Source of the DNA: Streptomyces sp. TLI_053
Lineage (GTDB): Bacteria > Actinomycetota > Actinomycetes > Streptomycetales > Streptomycetaceae
NCBI RefSeq assembly: GCF_900105395.1
Contig: NZ_LT629775.1
Location: 2,436,501 to 2,500,500, forward strand
DNA: 64,000 nucleotides
Reading direction: 5' to 3'
Below, one piece after another: positions 9,787-18,054 of this stretch. Every line of letters begins with the position of its first letter. The first letter of the stretch is position 1. A model generated the notes under the pieces. The model was not told where the DNA came from, ran no database searches, and saw only the letters and a program-made list of their open reading frames with translations. The position numbers and the translations under genes are program-made.

Positions 9787-11582
9787 GGGGCCACCGCCAC
9801 GCGCCGGTGCTCCCCCGCGCCCTCGCGCGCCGGGCGGTCGAGCGGGAGCCGGACGGTGAGCACCGCACCGCGCTCCCGGCCGACCGCGACGGTGCCGCCG
9901 TTGCGCCGGGCGGCCTGGGCGACCAGGGCGAGCCCGAGTCCGCGCCCGTGGCCGTGGCCGTGGCCGTGGCCGACGCTGCCGCCGGTCCCGTTGCCGTTCT
10001 CCCGGCCGTTCGCCTGCTCGGCCCCTCGGCCGTTCCCTTGCTCGCTCCCTTGCTCGGTCCCGCCGTTGCCGGCGCCGTTCCCGCCCGCGCGGCCGTCCTG
10101 CTTGGTGCTCCACCCGCGCCGGAACACGTCGTCGACCGCGCCCGGGTCGATGCCGGCCCCGGTGTCGGCGACCCGCAGCAGCAGGTGGTCCCCGTCGATC
10201 CGGGCGGTGACGGTGACCTCCGGGGGTCCGGGGTTCGCGGCCGCGCCGGTGATCGCGGCGTCCACGGCGTTGTCGATCAGATTGCCGAGGACGGTGATGA
10301 GGTCGCGGGCGGTCAGCCGCGGCGGCAGCACACCGTCGTCGATCGAACTGTCCGGTGTGAGCGTCAACTCCACCCCCCGTTCGGCCGCCTGGGCGGCCTT
10401 GCCCAGCAGCAGGGCGGCCAGCACCGGTTCGCCGACGGCGGCCACCACCCGGTCGGTGAGCCGCTGGGCGAGGGCCAGTTCGGCGGTGGCGAACTCCACC
10501 GCCTCCCGGTGACGGCCGAGTTCGATCAGCGAGACGACGGCGTGCAGCCGGTTGGCGGCCTCGTGCGCCTGCGCGCCGAGCGCCTCGGTGAAACCGCGCA
10601 CGGAGTCCAGTTCACCGCTCAGCGCCTGGAGTTCGGTGTGGTCGCGGAGGGTGAGGACCCGGCCGAGCCCGGTGCCGATGGTGGAGGTGTTGAGCACCAC
10701 CACCCGCTCGGCGGTCAGATGGACCTCGTCCCGGACCGGCGCGTCCCCGGAGACCGCCGCCAGCAGGGCGTCCGGCAGCCCCAGCCCGTCGACCGGTCGG
10801 CCCTCCACCGGCCCCTCCAGGCCCAGGAGTTCGCGCGCCGCGTCGTTGCAGAGCACCACCCGGTGGTCCCGGTCGAGCAGGACCAGCCCCTCCCGGACGG
10901 CGTGCAGGGTGGCCTGGTGGTACTCGTAGAGGTGGCTGAGCTCGGCCGGTCCCATGCCGTGGGTGTGCCGCCGCAGCCGGGAGTTGGCGAGGTAGGTGCC
11001 GATCCCGCCGACGGCCAGCGCGGCCCCGGCGACCCCCACCAGCGCGAGCAGCGGGCCGCGCAGCTGCGCCGAGATGGACTGCACCGTGATGCCGGCGCTG
11101 ACCAGCGCCACCACCCGGTGCCGCTCGTCCAGCACCGGGGTGACCACCCGCACCGAGGACCCGAGCGTGCCGGTGTAGGTCTCGCTGCGGGTCTCCCCGG
11201 CGAGCGCCCAGTCGATGTGCCCGAGGAAGGGCCGCCCGATCTGCTCGGGCAGCGGGTGGGTCCAGCGGATGCCGGCGGTGTCCATCACGGTGACGAAGGA
11301 GACCCCGGTGTCGACCCGCACCCGCTCGGCGTAGGGCTGGAGCACGGCCGTCGGGTCGGGTGCGCCGGCGGCCTCGCGAACGGTCGGCGAGTCGGCGACG
11401 GCGCGGGCGACGGCGGTGACCTGGCGGCGGGCCGCGTCGTCGGCCCGCCCGGCGGTGAACAGGTAGGCGAGCACCGCCCCGCCCGCGACCACGGCGGCGA
11501 CGATGACCACTTGGACGACGAAGAGCTGTCCGGCCAGGCTGCGCACCAGCCGGCGCGGCGGGAGAGGGGTACGCGCGGACAT
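9783..11582 (-). CDS. CitA/DcuS-type sensor histidine kinase
   Basis: 599 aa from ATG 11582. An N-terminal membrane helix (LFVVQVVIVAAVVAGGAVLAYLF) precedes an extracytoplasmic PAS-like domain (DTGVSFVTVMDTAGIRWTHP), a second helix (LLALVGVAGAALAVGGIGTYLA), a cytoplasmic PAS domain and a histidine box HEAANRLHAVVSLIELG with His near residue 340. The ATPase N-box is NLIDNAVDAA. Between the N-box side (RRGWSTK) and the G2 box (GRGLGLALV) there is an Asn/Gly/Glu/His-rich insertion of roughly 50 residues ending in GHGHGHGHG, which is unusual for an ATP lid. The family senses C4-dicarboxylates or citrate. Confidence 0.9.
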
Positions 11583-11890
11583 GCCTGTCAGTGTGCACCA
11601 CGGCCCCGCCGGTGCGGACCGGGGTACGGAGCCCGCGGCGATGTGAACTCTATGAACGCAAACGTGACCCGCGTCACGCCCGGACGCCATAGTCGGAGCG
11701 GCCCACCACCCGGGCCCCCGGGACCGCGGGCCGGCGCACCCCCCATGGGCACACCCTCCACGAGGGCGGACCCATGCGCACGCCCACGGACACGCACCCG
11801 TCGCGGACCCCCCTTGACGGGCGCCTGTTCGTGGGCGCAACCCCCCACGGCGCACGCGGTGCCGGGCACAGCAGGGCGAAGGAGCCACAG
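11583..11890. promoter_or_regulatory. Divergent promoter region with CRP-like palindrome
   Basis: This 308-bp gap separates the kinase operon from dctA. The clearest element is CGTGACCCGCGTCACG at 11663-11678, containing GTGA-N6-TCAC, the half-site arrangement of CRP-type regulators. The ribosome binding site of dctA (gaaggag, 11878-11884) is at the right end. No ORF of convincing quality lies inside. Confidence 0.5.
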
Positions 11891-13330
11891 ATGTCGATCA
11901 CCGGAGCGGCGGCCGCCGCGGGCGCCAGACCGAAGGACCGCACCCACGTCCTCTATCTCGCCGTGATCGCGGCGGTCGTCGCGGGCGTCGCGGTGGGCCT
12001 GGCGGCACCGGACTTCGCGGTGGAGCTGAAGCCCGTCGGCACGGGATTCGTCAACCTCATCAAGATGATGATCAGCCCGGTCATCTTCTGCACCATCGTG
12101 CTCGGCATCGGCTCGGTCACCAAGGCCGCCAAGGTCGGCAAGGTAGGCGGCCTCGCGCTCGGCTATTTCCTCGCCATGTCGACCGTCGCCCTCGGCATCG
12201 GCCTGCTGGTCGGCAACCTGCTGGAGCCCGGCGGCGGCCTCCACCTGACCGCGGCCCTCGCCAAGTCCGGCCACGCCCAGGCCGCCGCCGGCGGCGCGCA
12301 GTCCACCGCCGACTTCCTGCTCGGGATGATCCCGACCACCATGCTCTCCGCCCTCACCGAGGGCAAGGTGCTGCAGACCCTGCTGATCGCCCTGCTGGCC
12401 GGCTTCGCCCTGCAGGCGATGGGCCCGGCCGGCGCCCCCGTACTGCGCGGCATCGAGCACGTGCAGCGGCTGGTCTTCCGGGTCATGGCGATGATCATGT
12501 GGGTGGCGCCGATCGGCGCCTTCGGGGCGATGGCCGCCGTGGTCGGCGCCACCGGCACCGCCGCACTGAAGAGCCTCGCCGTCATCATGGTCGGCTTCTA
12601 CCTGACCTGCGCCCTGTTCGTGGTCGTGGTGCTCGGCACCCTGCTGCGCCTGGTCGCCGGCGTCAACATCTTCACCCTGCTGCGCTACCTCGGCCGCGAG
12701 TTCCTGCTGATCCTCTCCACCTCCTCCTCGGAGAGCGCCCTCCCCCGGCTGATCGCCAAGATGGAGCACCTCGGCGTCAGCCGCCCGGTGGTCGGCATCA
12801 CCGTCCCGACCGGCTACAGCTTCAACCTGGACGGCACCGCGATCTACCTGACCATGGCCTCGATCTTCATCTCGGAGGCGATGGACAAGCCGATGTCGGT
12901 GGGCGAGCAGCTGTCGCTGCTGGTCTTCATGGTGATCGCCAGCAAGGGCGCGGCCGGCGTCACCGGCGCCGGACTGGCCACCCTCGCGGGCGGGCTCCAG
13001 TCCCACAAGCCGGCCCTGGTGGACGGCGTCGGGCTGATCGTCGGCATCGACCGGTTCATGTCCGAGGCCCGGGCGCTCACCAACTTCGCCGGGAACGCCG
13101 TCGCCACCGTGCTGATCGGCCAGTGGACCGGGGAGCTCGACCGCGAGCGGGCCCGGCAGGTGCTGGCGGGCGCGGTGCCGTTCGACGAGCGGACGCTGCT
13201 GGACGCCGACCCGCACGGCGCCCCGGCGCCGGAGCCCGCCGTCCCGGCCGGGACGGCGCCGCCCGCACCGGTCCCGGTCCCGGCCGCCACTGCGGCCACT
13301 GCCGCGGCGACCACGACGACGGCCGCCTGA
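11891..13330 (+). CDS. dctA: C4-dicarboxylate:cation symporter DctA
   Basis: 479 aa from ATG 11891, six bases after a gaaggag ribosome binding site. It is an eight-transmembrane DAACS-family carrier: MMISPVIFCTIVLGI, the serine-rich hairpin motif STSSSESALPRLI, GYSFNLDGTAIYLTM and GLATLAGGL with the terminal DRFMSEARALTNFAGNAVATV segment are all canonical. It imports succinate, fumarate or malate with protons or sodium. The C-terminal ~45 residues are an Ala/Pro/Thr-rich extension absent from E. coli DctA. Divergence from a CitA/CitB-type system suggests that system induces it. Confidence 0.94.
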   Translation: MSITGAAAAAGARPKDRTHVLYLAVIAAVVAGVAVGLAAPDFAVELKPVGTGFVNLIKMMISPVIFCTIVLGIGSVTKAAKVGKVGGLALGYFLAMSTVALGIGLLVGNLLEPGGGLHLTAALAKSGHAQAAAGGAQSTADFLLGMIPTTMLSALTEGKVLQTLLIALLAGFALQAMGPAGAPVLRGIEHVQRLVFRVMAMIMWVAPIGAFGAMAAVVGATGTAALKSLAVIMVGFYLTCALFVVVVLGTLLRLVAGVNIFTLLRYLGREFLLILSTSSSESALPRLIAKMEHLGVSRPVVGITVPTGYSFNLDGTAIYLTMASIFISEAMDKPMSVGEQLSLLVFMVIASKGAAGVTGAGLATLAGGLQSHKPALVDGVGLIVGIDRFMSEARALTNFAGNAVATVLIGQWTGELDRERARQVLAGAVPFDERTLLDADPHGAPAPEPAVPAGTAPPAPVPVPAATAATAAATTTTAA

Positions 13331-13440
13331 GCCGCGCCGTCCCCCCGCTCCCCTGGTCCGGCGCCCCGCCCAACCCCCCGGAAAAGGCGCCGGACCAGGG
13401 GTCCTTCGTGTCCCCGGCACCGACCGGGCCCTCGGGCCGG

Positions 13441-13540
13441 GTCCGGGACCCCTGTCCCGGGTCCGGCACCCCTGGGCCGGGTCCGGCACCCCTGGGCCGG
13501 GTCCGGGACCTCTGGGCCGGGTCCGGCACCCCTGGGCCCG
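13441..13540. repeat. Tandem repeat, five units of exactly 20 bp
   Basis: Units start at 13441, 13461, 13481, 13501 and 13521 with consensus GTCCGGCACCCCTGGGCCGG; units two and three are identical and the others differ by one to five bases. The array lies between dctA and the convergent gene at 13584. Shorter, degraded copies precede it. Confidence 0.9.
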
Positions 13541-13583
13541 GACCGCCCGCCCTCGGGCCCGACCCCTGGGGCGACCGGCCCGT

Positions 13584-14651
13584 TCAGACCTCCTCGGAGC
13601 CGCTGACCGCCCAGCTCAGCCCAGTCGCCGGATCCTCCAGCGCGAGGTGCAGGTGCCGCAGCCGGTCGGCCGGATCGTCCCAGGTGAAGCAGCGCATCCG
13701 GGCGACCAGGGCGCGGACCTCTGCCCGGTCCGCCGCCTCCGGCCGCTGGGCGCCGGTCATCGCGGTCAGCACACGCCACAGCGCCAGCCGCCCGTGCGCC
13801 GCGCCGTGCGCGCGGTCCGCGATGCCCGCCTGCACCAGCGCCGGCCAGGCGAGGGCGAACGGCAGGTACCCGCCGGTGACCGCCGGCCCCGGCGCGAGCT
13901 GGGCGGCGGCCCCCGCCGCCGGTCCGCGCACGCAGACCGTCCGCGCCCAGCCGGCCAGCTCCGCCAGCGCCCGGGTGGCCGGCTGCCCCGGCAGCCGGAT
14001 CCCGGGTTCGGGCAGCTCCACCCGGGCCAGCCCCTCCCGGCTGGCGGGCAGCGTCAGCAGGGCGCTGCGCGAACCGCCCTGGCGCAGGTACTCCCGGACC
14101 GGCATGCCCTCGGCCCGCCCCACCGACTCCCAGGGCTCGAGCAGCAGCGGCACCCCCTCGGGGTCCGGTTCGGCGCCCCGGGAGAGGTCCTCGCCCAGCA
14201 GTACCCGGGTCTGCGCGACCAGCCGCCGCACCGGGGGCGGGCCGAGCAGCGGGGCGAGCCGCCGCCAGGTGTGCCGGGTCGCCAGCACCTCCCAGAGCGG
14301 CCCGGCGTCGTGGTCGGCCACCCCCGCCGCGGTGCCGGGCCCGCCGTCCGTGTCGAACAGTCGTGCGGCCACCTCGGGCGGCGCGGCGTACGCGATCAGG
14401 TGGCCGAGCGCGGCGGTGGCGATGCCGGCCCGGCCCTGTGCGGCCGCGACCGCCCGGACACCGGCCGCCCCGGGGCCGCCCGCCGGGCCCACGCCGGCCG
14501 ACCCGCCGGCCGCCGGGTCGCCGCCCGCCGGGTCGCCCGCCAGGTCGAGCGCGACGGCGGCGGCACGGGCCTGCCGGTAGGCGCCCAGCAGTTCGATCCA
14601 ACGGCCCTCGTCCACCAGGGAGCGGAGCCGATGCTCCTCGTACGTGATCAC
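13584..14651 (-). CDS. Conserved hypothetical protein, function unknown
   Basis: 355 aa from GTG 14651. The protein is mostly alpha-helical and Ala/Leu-rich with a low-complexity Gly/Ala/Pro loop near residues 40-65, a central helix-rich part (RHTWRRLAPLLGPPPVRRLVAQTRVLLGEDL) and a C-terminal stretch RHLHLALEDPATGLSWAVSG that looks like a conserved end motif. No signal peptide or membrane segment. I do not recognise the family. It stands alone between a repeat array and the sigma factor gene. Confidence 0.7.
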   Translation of the reverse strand: MITYEEHRLRSLVDEGRWIELLGAYRQARAAAVALDLAGDPAGGDPAAGGSAGVGPAGGPGAAGVRAVAAAQGRAGIATAALGHLIAYAAPPEVAARLFDTDGGPGTAAGVADHDAGPLWEVLATRHTWRRLAPLLGPPPVRRLVAQTRVLLGEDLSRGAEPDPEGVPLLLEPWESVGRAEGMPVREYLRQGGSRSALLTLPASREGLARVELPEPGIRLPGQPATRALAELAGWARTVCVRGPAAGAAAQLAPGPAVTGGYLPFALAWPALVQAGIADRAHGAAHGRLALWRVLTAMTGAQRPEAADRAEVRALVARMRCFTWDDPADRLRHLHLALEDPATGLSWAVSGSEEV

Positions 14652-14696
14652 GATTTGCAGCGTACGGGGCGAGGCCGGGGCTGAGCTGACATGCCG

Positions 14697-15482
14697 TCAG
14701 ACCGGTGCGTCGGACCCGGCTCGCGCCCCCGGCACATGCCCGGGCGGGGGGCCGGACCGGCGGGCGGCCGGGCGGCCGGGCCCGGAATCCGGCCGACGGC
14801 CGGGCGGGAGGTCACCGGGCGGGCGGCCGACCCCGGCGAGTGAATCGCGCTCCCGTTCGAGGATGCCCCGCAACCGCTCCAGCGCCCGGCGCCGGTTGAC
14901 CGCCAGGGTGGAGCGGTGCACGCCGAGCAGCGCGGCGGCCTCCTCCAGGCTGTACCCGTCGAGGTCGACCAGCACCACCGCCCGCGCCTGCTTCGCCGTC
15001 AGACAGCGCAGCAACCGCACCACCCCCCAGTGCGCCTGCAGCTCCGCCACCCCGCCGCCCGAGGGATCGTCGTACCCAGCGCCCCGGCCGGCGACCGCCG
15101 CGAGGCCGCCGACCGGTCCGACGTCCTCCAACGCCTCACAGGGGAGCAGCCAACGGCGGTCGCGGCGCCACTCGTCGCGCACGACGTTCGCCATCGCGGT
15201 GAACGCGTAGGCGTAGGGCCGGGGATGGCCGAGGAAGCGGGAGGGATTCCGGGCGATCCGCAGATACGCCTCGTGGACGACATCGCCCGCGCCGAACGGA
15301 TCCCCGAGCATGCGGGCCGCGGCGCGCTGGAGCCTCGGCAGCAGCTCCGTGAACACCCGGTCGAATTCCGCGGATTCGACCGACGGGCGCGGCGCCGGAA
15401 GCGGGTCGGCGGCCGGATCCGCGGCCGGACCCGGACCCGGGTCCGGGTCCGCGCCACCCCGACAACCGGCCATGACTCCCAT
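14697..15482 (-). CDS. ECF-type RNA polymerase sigma factor
   Basis: Up to 261 aa from ATG 15482; a second ATG at 15473 is possible. Sigma region 2 is seen as FTELLPRLQRAAARMLGDPFGAGDVVHEAYLRIARNP and PYAYAFTAMANVVRDEWRRD; region 4 as LTAKQARAVVLVDLDGYSLEEAAALLGVHRSTLAVNRRRALERL with a helix-turn-helix. Both ends carry Pro/Gly/Arg-rich extensions. No anti-sigma gene adjoins it. Upstream lie a perfect CRP-type site 67 bp before the start and a triple palindrome about 155 bp before it, so transcription may respond to both. Confidence 0.88.
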   Translation of the reverse strand: MGVMAGCRGGADPDPGPGPAADPAADPLPAPRPSVESAEFDRVFTELLPRLQRAAARMLGDPFGAGDVVHEAYLRIARNPSRFLGHPRPYAYAFTAMANVVRDEWRRDRRWLLPCEALEDVGPVGGLAAVAGRGAGYDDPSGGGVAELQAHWGVVRLLRCLTAKQARAVVLVDLDGYSLEEAAALLGVHRSTLAVNRRRALERLRGILERERDSLAGVGRPPGDLPPGRRPDSGPGRPAARRSGPPPGHVPGARAGSDAPV

Positions 15483-15549
15483 CCCGCCCCCTCGGAAATC
15501 GGTACCCCGAAGGCCCGTTCGGTGGATTTCGGCCCGCCGGCCATGACGT

Positions 15550-15565
15550 TGTGACGCACATCACA
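15550..15565. promoter_or_regulatory. Perfect CRP-consensus palindrome
   Basis: TGTGACGCACATCACA matches TGTGA-N6-TCACA at every consensus position, in a local AT-richer patch (15547-15574). It lies 67 bp upstream of the sigma factor start. Streptomyces Crp recognises a related GTG-N6-GNCAC motif, which this sequence nearly satisfies. Confidence 0.65.
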
Positions 15566-15637
15566 TCATAGTTCGTCGTCCCACCGTTTCGCAGCCATTC
15601 GTGTGCGGGACGCGAAGCCAGAGCCGGCTGACGCCGC

Positions 15638-15695
15638 GGCACTTTGCAAAGTCCTGGCGCACTTTGCAAAGTGCGCCAGGACTTTGCAAAGTGCC
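15638..15695. promoter_or_regulatory. 58-bp perfect palindrome with three ACTTTGCAAAGT operators
   Basis: ACTTTGCAAAGT occurs at 15641-15652, 15661-15672 and 15681-15692, centre to centre exactly 20 bp. The two spacers (CCTGGCGC and GCGCCAGG) are reverse complements, and GGC/GCC flank the outer copies, so the entire 58 bp is one perfect palindrome. The same 12-mer sits in the promoter and start codon of the winged-helix regulator at 33449. It is probably a cooperative binding array for that protein or a relative. Confidence 0.8.
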
Positions 15696-16193
15696 TTGGG
15701 AAGCCTCCGGCCCTCCCGGAGGCGATGCGCGGACGGCGGGCGGGCGCGGTGGCGTTCGGAGTCCCGACGGCCGGGCCCGCCGCTCACCGGGGCGGGCACT
15801 GTCCGGGCCCGCCCTCACCGGGCGGCCACCTCCCGGGGCCACCGCTCCCCGGAGCGCCGTCGGGCCGGGCAGGTGCGAGCCGGGGCCGCCCGGGCCGGGC
15901 GGGTGTGCCCCCGGGCCGGGCGGACTCCGCGCGGCGGCCGGGGTGGTGCGGCAACGGTGCTTCTTGTGCCGTCCGTGCGTGCGCTTCCGACCCGGGGTGC
16001 ACAGGACGCTATCGGCGCGGCCGCCCGACGGCCGCGAGGATCCGCGAATCCGCCCGCGGCACCGGGGCGTTGTGTTCGAATGCTGCGGTCGTGTGCCCCG
16101 ACCGGCCCGGCCGCCGTGACGGCGCGGCCCACGGCCGGGCCCGCCGTGTCCGGCTCCCTCGCGCGGCAGCCCCGCGGGCCCGGCCGCTCCCCG
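15696..16193. other. Intergenic region without a convincing gene
   Basis: About 500 bp between the operator array and the end of the P450 gene. Open frames exist only because stops are rare at this GC content; none has a good ribosome binding site or actinomycete-like protein composition. If the operator array drives a transcript to the right, it would run into the P450 3' end antisense. No other motif seen. Confidence 0.5.
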
Positions 16194-17609
16194 TCAGCCG
16201 CGCGGCGTCAGCCGGACCCGCATCGGGCTCCGCACCTGGAGCGTGATGCCCTGGCCCAGCCGGACACCGCGGTCCACCGCCTCGAACTCGAAGTCCCGCA
16301 GCAGCGCGCCCAGTGCCAGCACCGACTCCAGCATCGAGAAGTGCTGCCCTATGCAGGCCCTCGGCCCGCCCCCGAAGGGGTACCAGGCGTACCGGTGCCG
16401 CTCCTTCTCCAGCTCGGGCAGGAAGCGGTCCGGGTCGAACCGGTCCGGCTGCTCCCAGTGGTCCGGGTGCCGGTGGGTGACCCACGGCGCGAGGATGACC
16501 TGGGCACCGGCGGGCACCACGTACCCGTCGATCACCGACTCGGCCACCGAGCGGCGCCCCATCTGCGAGGCGGCCGGGTAGAGCCGCATCGCCTCCTTCA
16601 TCACCCGGGTGAGGTAGGGCAGTGCCTCCAGGTCGGCCGCCACCGGCGCCCGGCCGGCCAGGACGGCGTCCGCCTCCTCGCGGGCCCGGCGCCGCTGCTC
16701 GGGGTGCTTGGCCAGCAGGAACAGCGCGAAGGCGAGCGAGGTCGCCGTGGTCTCGTGCCCGGCGAGCAGGAAGATCAGTACCTGGTCGCGCAGTTCGGCC
16801 GGGTCGAGCCGCTCCCCGTCCTCCCCCCGGGCCCGGGTCAGCAGCTCCAGCAGGTCGTCCGGACCGGCGGCGTCGGCCACGCCCGCCGCCCGCCGCACCG
16901 CCCGCTCGCCGATGATCCGGTCGCACACCGCGTACAGGTCTCGCTGCGCGCCGGCGGCGCGCCGGTTGGCGGGCGTCGGCCAGCCGCGGGGCACCTTCAC
17001 CGGCGCGAAGCCGCGTTCGAGGACGAACTCGCCGAGCACCGGGAAGCTGTGGTGCACCACCCGCACCGCCGCCTCCACGTCCGCGCCGAACAGGATCCGG
17101 GACACCGTGCGCAGCGCGAACCGCGACATCTCCTCGGCGACGTCCACCACGCCGCCGGGCGCCACCCGCCAGCGGTCGGCGAGCACCGCGCACTCCTGTC
17201 CGACCGCCGCCGCGTAGCCGTCCACCCGGCGCCGGGTGAACAGCGGCTGGATCAGCCGGCGCTGGCGGTGGTAGTCGCCGTCCTGGCTGGTCAGCAGGCC
17301 GTTGCCGAGGCTGGTCCGCAGTTCGTCGTAGAAGCTGTTGTCCTTGCGGAAGTTGGCCGCCTCGCTGCCGAGCACCTGGTGTGCACCCTCCGGGGAGAAC
17401 ACCGCGTAGAACTCGGCGCGCAGTCCGGGGGGCCCGGCGGTGAAGCGGACGACGTCGCCGTAGTCGCGGCGGGCGTCGAGGTACGTCCGCAGCGGGCGCC
17501 GGGTCAGGTCGAGCAGCGATCCCACGAGCGGGAGTCCGGGCGGTCCGGGTATCCGGGTGATGGTGGCGGCGGTACCGGTGGTGCTGGTCGTCGCGGCGGT
17601 CAGCGACAT
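16194..17609 (-). CDS. Cytochrome P450
   Basis: 471 aa from ATG 17609, preceded by gaggagggg. Proline-rich hinge ITRIPGPPGLPLVGSL near residue 20; I-helix AGHETTATSL with acid/alcohol pair; ExxR in KEAMRLYP; heme ligand loop FGGGPRACIGQHFSMLE near residue 415. The length and the GPPGLPLVGSLLDL start resemble the class of bacterial P450s close to fatty-acid hydroxylases and eukaryotic microsomal forms rather than the ~400-aa CYP105/107 type. No ferredoxin or reductase gene is adjacent, so redox partners are supplied in trans. Substrate unknown. Confidence 0.93.
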   Translation of the reverse strand: MSLTAATTSTTGTAATITRIPGPPGLPLVGSLLDLTRRPLRTYLDARRDYGDVVRFTAGPPGLRAEFYAVFSPEGAHQVLGSEAANFRKDNSFYDELRTSLGNGLLTSQDGDYHRQRRLIQPLFTRRRVDGYAAAVGQECAVLADRWRVAPGGVVDVAEEMSRFALRTVSRILFGADVEAAVRVVHHSFPVLGEFVLERGFAPVKVPRGWPTPANRRAAGAQRDLYAVCDRIIGERAVRRAAGVADAAGPDDLLELLTRARGEDGERLDPAELRDQVLIFLLAGHETTATSLAFALFLLAKHPEQRRRAREEADAVLAGRAPVAADLEALPYLTRVMKEAMRLYPAASQMGRRSVAESVIDGYVVPAGAQVILAPWVTHRHPDHWEQPDRFDPDRFLPELEKERHRYAWYPFGGGPRACIGQHFSMLESVLALGALLRDFEFEAVDRGVRLGQGITLQVRSPMRVRLTPRG

Positions 17610-17962
17610 GTCCCCTCCTCGGTCGTGCGCCTCACCGGTCCCGCCCCCGGTCGGGCTCCCCGCCCCCGACCGCGCGACCGGCCGGTCATGCCCCCGTTCC
17701 GTCCCCAACGTAACCGCCGGGTAATCGGCACAGAAGGGGCGCACAGGACGCTGCCGACGCGCGCCACCCCGCGCTCGTCGTCCGCCCCGCGCCCCTCGGA
17801 GGTGGCGCACGACGGGACGCGGCGCCCGCTCCGGGTGCGACCGTGGCCGTGGACGCGGCGCCTGCTCCCACGGGGGCGCCCCGGGGCCTCTTGCGTCTTC
17901 CGACAGACCCGCCACCCGCTTCGGCATCCCTGGCCTGTGCGATGAGACAGACGAAATTCGGC

Positions 17963-18007
17963 CCGCATATGCGGCACTATGATCGGCGTAATGGCCGCAC
18001 CTGCGGC
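17963..18007. promoter_or_regulatory. Two palindromes and a -10-like box in front of modA
   Basis: CCGCATATGCGG (17963-17974) is a perfect 12-bp palindrome; a second inverted repeat GCCGCA-cc-TGCGGC spans 17994-18007. A TATGAT sequence (17978-17983) lies between them, so a bound regulator would cover the promoter. The rest of the 445-bp gap (17610-18054) shows nothing else. A molybdenum-responsive regulator is the natural guess from position only. Confidence 0.5.
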
Positions 18008-18054
18008 ATTGACCCCGCGCCCCTCCCGGCGCGCCCAGGAGGGGAAGCCAAGGA

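Noticed and set aside
13331..13440. CRISPR-like reading of the 20-bp array after dctA
   Set aside because: Units are contiguous with no spacers between them, so it is a plain tandem repeat.
15603..17945. Very long forward open frame across the P450 region
   Set aside because: Lies antisense to a clear cytochrome P450; long antisense frames are expected at this GC content, and its protein has no recognisable motif.
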